This document shows positions 58,009 to 64,000 of a DNA stretch of 64,000 nt, piece by piece. Source of the stretch: CAZBRS01 sp964494475 (lineage in GTDB: Bacteria > Myxococcota_A > UBA9042 > CAZBRS01); the NCBI GenBank assembly GCA_964494475.1, contig CAZBRS010000008.1, forward strand, positions 1-64,000, written 5' to 3'. Position 1 is the stretch's first letter. Each line of letters starts with the position of its first letter. The translations under genes and the position numbers were made by a program. A model generated the notes under the pieces. It made no database searches and was not told the DNA's origin. It worked only from the letters and a program-made list of their open reading frames with translations.

Positions 58009-58104
58009 CGGGGGGGCTCCGCTCGGCGTGGCGAATGATCTGCGCACAGGATACGGCGCTGTCGGGGGGCCGGCAAGTAATGGAGCGGACCGGCGCGCCC
58101 TTGT

Positions 58105-58133
58105 TTGACGAGGCCCGGGGCTGCGGGTACCCT
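58105..58133 (+). promoter_or_regulatory. Promoter of the polysaccharide operon
   Basis: TTGACG (58105-58110), 17 bases, TACCCT (58128-58133), 22 bases before the ATG at 58156. It lies in the 147-base divergent region; no comparably clear promoter was found for the leftward acyltransferase unit. Confidence 0.5.
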
Positions 58134-58155
58134 CGATGCGTCGCAACGAGGTTTG

Positions 58156-59460
58156 ATGATGGGTTTCCTCCGAAGATCGATGGGATTGATTGTGCTCTGG
58201 TGCCTGCCCGTGCTGGCGCGCGACCTGCCCTTGGACGAGGCCGTGCGGCTGGGAGAAGCGAACGTGGCCACCCTGCGCTCCAGGCAGGCCGACGTGGAGC
58301 GGGCCGAGTACCTCCACAAGAGCCTGCTCGCGACCTTCGGACCGCGCGTCGTGGCCACCGCAGGCTACCAGCACTGGGACCGCGTGCTCGGCTTCGAGAC
58401 CGCCCTGCTCGACGCCAACGGCGCGCCCACGGGGGCCGTGGTCGAGAACGTGGTCCGGCGTCAGGACACGTACTCGCTGGGCCTCAGCGTGCAGCAACCG
58501 CTGACGCCGCTGATCACCACGTGGCTGAGCTCGCGCATCTCGGCCCTGGGCGTCGACCAGGCCAGCCTGGCCGAGGCGCGCGATCGCACCTGGGTGCGGC
58601 ACCGCGTGGTCGAGGCGTACTACCTGGCCATCGCGGCCGAGCGCAACCTCGAGAACTACACCACCATGGAGCGCACGGTGGCCGCGCACCTGCACCAGGT
58701 CGAGGAGTTCGTGAACTTCAAGATCCTGAAGCGCGACGACCTGCTCCGTACCCAGGTGCAGTTCACGTCGGTCCAGCGCGAGCGCACGGCCGCCGAGACC
58801 AGCGTGAAGCTGGCCCAGGCCGGGCTGGCGGTGCTGATCGGCGACCCCCTGACGACGGCCTACACCCTGCGCATGGAAGATGCCGGGGCGCCCCTGGACC
58901 AATCCCCCGAGGCGTGCGAGGAGGTGGCCCTGCGGGAGCGCGCCGACCTGAAGGCGGCCCGCGCGGCGGTCGAGGCCACCCGCAAGGCCCGCGACGTGCG
59001 GTACATGGACTGGGTGCCGCAGATCGGCGCGCTCTTCGCCTACAACCGTTCGTCCGAGACCACCCTGGCCAGCGCCGACGCCTGGTACGTCGGCGTGAAC
59101 CTCGACTGGACGCTGTGGGAGTGGGGCCGCAGCTACTACGCGCTGAAGGCCTCGAACGCCGAGGTGCGCCGATCCGAGGAGGCCGTGCGCGAGGTCGAGA
59201 ACGGCGTGCGACTCGAGGTACGTCAGGCCTGGCTGGCCGTGTGGCGGGCGGCGGCCGACATCGAGCGCACGCGCCACTCGGCGATCCTGGCGCGCGAGAA
59301 CCTCGACATCCAGTTGGCCATGTTCCGCGAGAAGCTGAACACCACCACGGCCGTGCTCGACGCCCAGTCGCTGGTGATGGCGGCCGAGACCACCGCGGTG
59401 GTGGCCGAGACCAACCTGCGCATCGCGACGCACCAATTGGCCACGGCCATGGGGCGATGA
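58156..59460 (+). CDS. TolC-family outer-membrane efflux protein
   Basis: A 434-residue outer-membrane channel of the TolC/OEP type. The signal peptide ends near P-V-L-A-R. The mature protein has the two-fold OEP repeat: L-D-E-A-V-R-L-G-E-A-N near 25 and V-R-L-E-V-R-Q-A-W-L near 355, each leading long heptad-like helices, plus short barrel segments (S-L-G-L-S-V-Q-Q-P-L near 110 and V-G-V-N-L-D-W-T-L-W-E-W-G near 315). It would form the exit duct of an envelope-spanning pump or polysaccharide exporter. First gene of the rightward operon; its stop overlaps the next start (ATGA). The first of two adjacent ATGs is used. Confidence 0.88.
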   Translation: MMGFLRRSMGLIVLWCLPVLARDLPLDEAVRLGEANVATLRSRQADVERAEYLHKSLLATFGPRVVATAGYQHWDRVLGFETALLDANGAPTGAVVENVVRRQDTYSLGLSVQQPLTPLITTWLSSRISALGVDQASLAEARDRTWVRHRVVEAYYLAIAAERNLENYTTMERTVAAHLHQVEEFVNFKILKRDDLLRTQVQFTSVQRERTAAETSVKLAQAGLAVLIGDPLTTAYTLRMEDAGAPLDQSPEACEEVALRERADLKAARAAVEATRKARDVRYMDWVPQIGALFAYNRSSETTLASADAWYVGVNLDWTLWEWGRSYYALKASNAEVRRSEEAVREVENGVRLEVRQAWLAVWRAAADIERTRHSAILARENLDIQLAMFREKLNTTTAVLDAQSLVMAAETTAVVAETNLRIATHQLATAMGR

Positions 59461-61118
59461 CCATGGTGGAGACGTCGCGGCGACACCTGATGACCGTGGT
59501 GGTCGAGGACTACTACCAGCACGCCGGCTTCACGCGCGTCGTTCAGCCCGATCGCTGGAAGCGCTTCGAGACGCGCGTCGAGGCCAACACGCGGCGCGCG
59601 CTCGACCTGCTGCGCGAGCACGACGTGCGCGCCACGTTCTTCGTGCTCGGCTGGATCGCCGAGCAGATGCCCCAGGTCGTGCGGGCCATCGTGGCCGAGG
59701 GGCACGAGGTCGCCACCAAGGGCCACCTGCACCGGCCCCTCGACCAGATGTCGCGCGACGAGTTCCGCGCCGACGCGCGCCGATCCCGCCAGGCGATCGA
59801 GCGCGCCGGGGGCGTGCGCGTGCACGGCTACCGTGTGGCGCAGGGCACCTTCACGCCCGCCGACACCTGGGCGCTCGACGTGCTGGCCGAGGAGGGCTTC
59901 GCCTACGACAGCAGCTTCTATCCGCGCCTGGCCAGCATCGCCGGCCAGCCGTGGCGCCGCTACATCCACCGGCACCGCTCTGGGCCGCGCGAGATCGTCG
60001 AGGTGCCGCTGGCGAGCGTGGGCGTGCCCTGGTTGAGCGTGCCCGTTGCCGGCGGCAACTACTTCCGCCAGATGCCCGACGCGCTGACCCGGCGCGTGAT
60101 CGCCGCGTGGCACCGGCGCCAGACCTCGCCGTTCACCCTGTACTTCCACGTGTGGGAGCTCGACCCCGATCTCCCGCGCATCGAGGCCGTGGGCGCCTTC
60201 ACGCGCATGCGCCAGTACCGGAACCTCGACAAGATGGAGGGGTTGCTCCGCGAGCTCCTCCAGACGTACCGCTTCACGTCGATCGCCGACCACCTGGGGC
60301 TCGATCCCGCGCTCCCCGTGACCCTCGAGCCCGAGGAGGCCGTCGTCTGCGAGCGCGATGCCGGGGGCCTGGCCCCGTGCGGGCACGGCGCCCGGATGCC
60401 CTTCACCATCGTGATCCCGGCCTTCAACGAAGAGAAGGCCCTGCCGTACTTGAAGAACACGCTCGACGAGGTGCTGCCCGCGTTCGCCACGTGCTACGAC
60501 GTGCGCCTCATCTTCGTCGACGACGCCAGCACCGATGCCACCTGGGTGCGGCTGCACGAGTTGTTCGGCGCTCGGCCCGACGCGAAGCTCGTCAAGCTGC
60601 CGCAGAATCGAGGGGTTGCGGGCGCCATCCTCGAGGGCATCCGGCAGGCCGAGACCGAGGTGGTGGGCTCCATCGACTGCGATTGCACCTACGATCCGCG
60701 CCAACTGCTGGCCATGATCCCGCTGCTCACCGATCGCGTGGCCATGGTCACGGCGTCGCCCTACCACCCCGAGGGGCGCGTGCTCAACGTGCCGGCGTGG
60801 CGCCTGACGCTCTCGAAGGGGCTCTCGTTCCTCTACCGCCGTGTGCTGCGCAACCACCTGGCCACGTACACGGCGTGCTTCCGCGTGTACCGGCGCAACG
60901 CCGTCAAGGACCTCGAGCTGAAGAACGGCGGGTACCTCGGCGTCGTCGAGCTGCTGGCGCGCCTCGACCTGAACGGCGAGACCGTGGTCGAGTGCCCGGC
61001 CGTGCTCGAGGTGCGCCTCCTGGGGCACTCGAAGATGAAGCTGGCCCGCACGGTGTGGGGCCACGCCCGGCTGCTGGCGCGTGTAGCCGTAGCAGAAGCC
61101 GGCGGGCCGTTGCCCTGA
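59457..61118 (+). CDS. Polysaccharide deacetylase-like domain fused to a family 2 glycosyltransferase
   Basis: A 553-residue fusion. Residues ~1-310 resemble the NodB/DUF3473 deacetylases of exosortase-linked polysaccharide loci: E-D-Y-Y-Q at 17-21, A-T-F-F-V-L-G-W, H-L-H-R, G-Y-R and Y-D-S-S-F-Y-P. Two expected catalytic residues differ: the first Asp of the D-x-E-D motif is Val, and the first His of H-G-x-x-H is Lys. From the internal Met314 on comes a DPM1-like GT2 domain with P-A-F-N-E-E-K, F-V-D-D-A-S-T-D-A, D-C-D-C-T-Y-D and a late G-H-S-K-M-K. No transmembrane segment. The fusion would couple polymer modification to lipid-linked sugar transfer. Start at 59457 overlaps the TolC-like gene; an ATG two codons on is also possible. 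Confidence 0.8.
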   Translation: MTMVETSRRHLMTVVVEDYYQHAGFTRVVQPDRWKRFETRVEANTRRALDLLREHDVRATFFVLGWIAEQMPQVVRAIVAEGHEVATKGHLHRPLDQMSRDEFRADARRSRQAIERAGGVRVHGYRVAQGTFTPADTWALDVLAEEGFAYDSSFYPRLASIAGQPWRRYIHRHRSGPREIVEVPLASVGVPWLSVPVAGGNYFRQMPDALTRRVIAAWHRRQTSPFTLYFHVWELDPDLPRIEAVGAFTRMRQYRNLDKMEGLLRELLQTYRFTSIADHLGLDPALPVTLEPEEAVVCERDAGGLAPCGHGARMPFTIVIPAFNEEKALPYLKNTLDEVLPAFATCYDVRLIFVDDASTDATWVRLHELFGARPDAKLVKLPQNRGVAGAILEGIRQAETEVVGSIDCDCTYDPRQLLAMIPLLTDRVAMVTASPYHPEGRVLNVPAWRLTLSKGLSFLYRRVLRNHLATYTACFRVYRRNAVKDLELKNGGYLGVVELLARLDLNGETVVECPAVLEVRLLGHSKMKLARTVWGHARLLARVAVAEAGGPLP

Positions 61119-61143
61119 GCGCGCGCGTCACGAGGAGCGGTTG

Positions 61144-62475
61144 ATGAGCACTTCCTGGGGGATCGTCGGCGGGGGTATGTTGGGGCTCACCCTGGCCGCG
61201 CGGCTGGCGGCGCAGGGCAAGCGGGTCACCCTCCTCGAGGCCGCGCCCGCGATCGGCGGGCTCACGTCGGCCTGGAGGCTGGGCGACATCACCTGGGACC
61301 GCTTCTACCACGTGGTGCTGCTCTCCGACTCGGCGACCCGCCGCGTGCTCGCCGACCTGGGCCTCGACGCCGACGTGCGCTGGGTCACGACGCGCACGGG
61401 CGTGTTGGCAGGGGGTCGGCTGCACTCGATCTCGAGCTCGCTCGACCTGGCCTTGCTGCCCGTGCTCAGCGTGCTCGACAAGGCGCGGCTGGCGGCCACC
61501 GTGCTCATGGCGTCGCGGCGCACCGACTGGCAGGCGCTGGAGCGCCTGACCGTCGAGGAGTGGCTGGTGCGCTGGTCGGGGCGCCCCGCCTGGGAGCGCT
61601 TCTGGCTGCCCCTCCTGCGCTCGAAGCTCGGCGAGGCCTGGCGCGAGACGTCGGCGGCGTTCATCTGGGCGACGATCCAGCGCCTGTACGCGGCGCGCCG
61701 CACGGGCCTGAAGCGCGAGCTCTTCGGCTACGTGCCGGGGGGCTACGCCCGGGTGCTCGACGCCTACGCCAGGGCCCTCGCGACCGCCGGGGTCGAGGTG
61801 CGCACGGGCGCGGCGGTGCAGGCGGTTCGGCGGGCCGGCGCCGGGCTCGAGGTGAGCCTGGCGGGCGGCGAAATCGTGGCCTTCGACCGTGTGGTGGTCA
61901 CGTCGGTGCCCCCCCTGGCGGCCCGGCTCTGCCCCGATCTCGGCGACGCCGAGCGCCGACGCCTCGAGGCCGTGCGGTACCTGGGCGTGGCGTGCGCTTC
62001 GGTGCTGCTGCGTCGACCCCTGGCGGGCTGCTATGTCACCAACCTGCTCGATCCCGCGCCGTTCACCGGCGTGATCGAGATGTCGGCGCTGGTCGACCCG
62101 CGCGAGTTCGGGGGCCGCCACCTCGTCTATCTGCCCCGCTACCTGGCCTCCGACGACCCCTTCCTCGACCAGCCCGACGAGGCCGTGCGCCAGGCGTTCC
62201 TGCCCGCGTTGAAGCAGGCCTTCCCAGCGCTCCGCGACGACGACGTGCTCGCGTTCCAGGTGGCCCGGGCCCGGCACGTGATGGCGCTGCCGGTCCTCGG
62301 GTACTCGCGCACCGTTCCGGGCGTGCGCACGTCGGTGCCCGGGCTCTACCTGGTGAGCTCGGCCCGCATCGTGAACGGCACGCTGAACGTCAACGAGACC
62401 GTCACGCTGGCGGAACGGGCGGCGCTCGCGTTCCGCGACGAGCGCTTCGGCGAGGATCTGCCGGAGGTGGGGTAG
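61144..62475 (+). CDS. FAD-dependent amine-oxidase-like oxidoreductase
   Basis: A 443-residue flavoprotein of the protoporphyrinogen oxidase/UDP-galactopyranose mutase-like superfamily. The dinucleotide site G-I-V-G-G-G-M-L-G-L lies at 6-15 with the second strand E-A-A-P-A-I-G-G-L, and the C-terminal FAD-contact V-N-G-T-L-N-V-N-E-T near 415. Related proteins are common in surface polysaccharide clusters, and the neighbours support that role; the substrate is unknown. ATG at 61144 has AGGAG at good spacing; a TTG one codon earlier is possible. Confidence 0.82.
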   Translation: MSTSWGIVGGGMLGLTLAARLAAQGKRVTLLEAAPAIGGLTSAWRLGDITWDRFYHVVLLSDSATRRVLADLGLDADVRWVTTRTGVLAGGRLHSISSSLDLALLPVLSVLDKARLAATVLMASRRTDWQALERLTVEEWLVRWSGRPAWERFWLPLLRSKLGEAWRETSAAFIWATIQRLYAARRTGLKRELFGYVPGGYARVLDAYARALATAGVEVRTGAAVQAVRRAGAGLEVSLAGGEIVAFDRVVVTSVPPLAARLCPDLGDAERRRLEAVRYLGVACASVLLRRPLAGCYVTNLLDPAPFTGVIEMSALVDPREFGGRHLVYLPRYLASDDPFLDQPDEAVRQAFLPALKQAFPALRDDDVLAFQVARARHVMALPVLGYSRTVPGVRTSVPGLYLVSSARIVNGTLNVNETVTLAERAALAFRDERFGEDLPEVG

Positions 62476-62477
62476 GC

Positions 62478-64000
62478 ATGGCCGCTCCCGCCCTGCTGCT
62501 CCTCGACTTCCTGCACGACGACCTGCACAACCAACACCGTGACGAGGCCTTCCCCTTCCTTCTGGGCTGGGCGCGGCGCGAGGGGCGGGAGGCGCGTTGG
62601 CTCGACGTGCCGGCGGGGCGCGCGACGCGGCCTCGCGAGCCCTACGTGGTCGAGGCGCTCGCCGCCGAGGACCACGAGGCCCTGGGCCGGGTGCTGCGTG
62701 CCATCGGCCCGGCCGTGGTGGTCAGCAACGAGAAGCTGGGGGGCGCGCTCGCCGATCTGGTCCGCGACGCCGGCGTGCGGGCGCTGGTCGAGGTCGGGCG
62801 GCCCGAGCGCGTGGTGGAGAGCCTCGCGCCCTGGCTACCCGAGCTCGGGGGGTTCGCGCACGTCACCCTCGACGCGCTGGGGACGCCCCTCTACGCCTGT
62901 GAAGTCCTCGGGGGCGGCACGCTCCAGGCGCCGCCCTTGCAGCCGATCGTCGCCGGCTCCTCGTGCGTGTACCGGCGCCCCATCGCCCACAACCGCCACT
63001 TCGCCGGGGTCCCGCTCGGCGCGGGCGTGGCCGAGGGGTGCTCGTTCTGCGCGCTCTCGACCCTCCCCGTGGCGAGACCGCGGGGCGACGCCGTCGAGGT
63101 GGCCCTCGACCAGGTCCGGCAGTTCTTCGCGACGGCCCCGGCCCACCGGCGGCCGGGGCGCTTCAAACTGGTGTCGGGGCTGGTCTTCGCGCGCCTCGGC
63201 GCCTTCCTCGACGGCCTCGCCGCTCTCGAGCCCCCGGCTTCGGAGCTGTACCTGACGTGCCGCATCGACGAGGTGCTCCGCCAGGGGGAGGCGCTCCGGC
63301 GCTTCCTGTCGACCGAGGCCGCCAGGGGCGTGTCGATTCACGTGTGGAACATCGGGCTCGAGAACTTCTCGCCCACCGAGAACGAGCGCTTCAACAAGGG
63401 CCTCGCGGAGGCCGACATCGCGGCGGCGGTGACCCTGCTCGATGGCCTGGAGGGAGCCTTCCCTGGCCGGTTCGCCTGGCGTCGGCACGGTGGCTTCGGC
63501 CTCATCACCTTCACACCCTGGACGACCCCGGCCGACCTCGAGCTGAACCTGGCCGGCCTGGCGGCCCACGATCTCGGTTTCGTGATGGGCGGAATGCTCA
63601 CCTCGCGCCTGCAGCTGCTGCCTGGCACGGCGGTGCTGGCCCTGGCCCGCCACCACGGCCTGACCCTGGAGACGGGCGCGGCCCTCTCCGCGGTGCCCGT
63701 CGAGGTCTCGTGCCTCACGGCGTGGGACGAGAGCGAGGTGCCGTGGCGCTTCCGCGAGCCGCAGGTCGAGGCCCTTTACCGTGCGCTCCTCACGGTCTGC
63801 CCCCGCGAGGGCGAGCCGCGCGAGCCCGATCTGCCCTCCGCGCTGGCCGGGAACCCGGTGCCGGCCCTGCGGGCGCTGCTCGACGCGGCGAAGCGCGAGC
63901 CCGCGCTCGACGCGGAGGGCCTGCTGGCGGCCCTCGCGAAGGCTGCGCGCCGGGTTCGTCCGGCCGAGGGCCCGACGAGCTCCACGGTGCCCGTGGCCGC
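62478..64000 (+). CDS. Radical-SAM-like protein with C-x24-C-x2-C motif (3' end outside the window)
   Basis: The first 507 residues of a paralogue of the protein at 19857. It starts two bases after the oxidoreductase stop, so it belongs to the polysaccharide operon. The N-terminal ~155 residues look like a Rossmann-type, possibly cobalamin-binding domain. The cluster region has C163-V-Y-R-x5-N-x2-F-x-G and then G-C188-S-F-C191, the same unusual layout as the paralogue. Barrel landmarks include T-C-R-I-D-E-V-L, G-L-E-N-F-S-P-T-E-N-E-R-F-N-K-G and F-T-P-W-T-T. No stop occurs before the window ends. The substrate is unknown. Confidence 0.72.
   Translation, partial: MAAPALLLLDFLHDDLHNQHRDEAFPFLLGWARREGREARWLDVPAGRATRPREPYVVEALAAEDHEALGRVLRAIGPAVVVSNEKLGGALADLVRDAGVRALVEVGRPERVVESLAPWLPELGGFAHVTLDALGTPLYACEVLGGGTLQAPPLQPIVAGSSCVYRRPIAHNRHFAGVPLGAGVAEGCSFCALSTLPVARPRGDAVEVALDQVRQFFATAPAHRRPGRFKLVSGLVFARLGAFLDGLAALEPPASELYLTCRIDEVLRQGEALRRFLSTEAARGVSIHVWNIGLENFSPTENERFNKGLAEADIAAAVTLLDGLEGAFPGRFAWRRHGGFGLITFTPWTTPADLELNLAGLAAHDLGFVMGGMLTSRLQLLPGTAVLALARHHGLTLETGAALSAVPVEVSCLTAWDESEVPWRFREPQVEALYRALLTVCPREGEPREPDLPSALAGNPVPALRALLDAAKREPALDAEGLLAALAKAARRVRPAEGPTSSTVPVA

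Noticed and set aside
58035..59456. Long N-terminal extension of the deacetylase-glycosyltransferase frame
   Set aside because: It is the out-of-frame reading of the TolC-like gene; homology begins only after the ATG at 59457.

Overview
The window is very GC-rich bacterial DNA, densely packed with genes. It carries many Cys-anchored lipoproteins with long acidic linkers, FG-GAP-type and Cys-rich CGxDGCGGxCG repeats, a PEGA-tailed Ser/Thr kinase, a PP2C phosphatase fused to a cyclic-nucleotide-binding domain, a GAF-GAF-GGDEF cyclase and a TPR/AAA/Fis regulator. This mix points to a Gram-negative bacterium of the former Deltaproteobacteria, most likely Myxococcota-like; that placement is inference. 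Two 100-base N runs (10694-10793 and 14051-14150) show a draft or metagenome scaffold. The first is flanked by an identical 55-base overlap and is probably not a real gap.

Layout. 1-7300: a HIT protein, an M23 peptidase, and an argG-argH-GGDEF-membrane protein operon. 7300-9600: a small accessory island with 88-bp direct repeats, a Phd/ParE-type toxin-antitoxin pair, remnants of a serine-recombinase module carrying a short palindromic repeat, and a DUF4375-like membrane protein. 9600-14000: a TraB-like protein broken by the false gap, a MoxR-type ATPase and an M28 peptidase. 14150-21734: an outer-membrane protein lacking its start, a large metzincin lipoprotein and an unusual radical-SAM-like protein. 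21773-29400: an acyl-CoA synthetase, an outer-membrane protein, a phosphoesterase and a TPR/AAA/Fis regulator with a small lipoprotein. 29471-35400: an FG-GAP lipoprotein, a Ser/Thr kinase and a secreted protein. 35408-43617: a tight operon of acyl-CoA synthetase, polyprenol-phosphate mannosyltransferase, an EndoQ-UvrD fusion and a propeller-hydrolase. 43500-47450: a LamG-like lipoprotein, PP2C-CNB, an alginate-export-type porin and a DUF167 protein. 47400-48525: a RhuM-type accessory gene. 48638-55147: Cys-rich lipoproteins, a CotH-like kinase and a 1330-residue Cys-rich lipoprotein with a GxGYxYP-like domain. 55134-64000: three overlapping GNAT/FemAB-like acyltransferases face a TolC-like protein, a deacetylase-glycosyltransferase fusion, an FAD oxidoreductase and a second, truncated copy of the unusual radical-SAM-like protein.

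The right end reads as a surface polysaccharide or glycolipid locus: export (TolC-like), polymer modification (deacetylase, acyltransferases), lipid-linked sugar transfer and redox chemistry. The most unusual signal is the pair of radical-SAM-like paralogues at 19857-21734 and 62478-64000. Both replace the canonical CX3CX2C motif with C-x24/25-C-x2-C, where the distant first Cys lies in a conserved C-x-Y-R-x5-N-x2-F-x-G loop. Promoters across the window share a TTGAC(A/C/G) -35 box and a recognisable -10, which helped set operon boundaries. No tRNA, rRNA or CRISPR array was seen.
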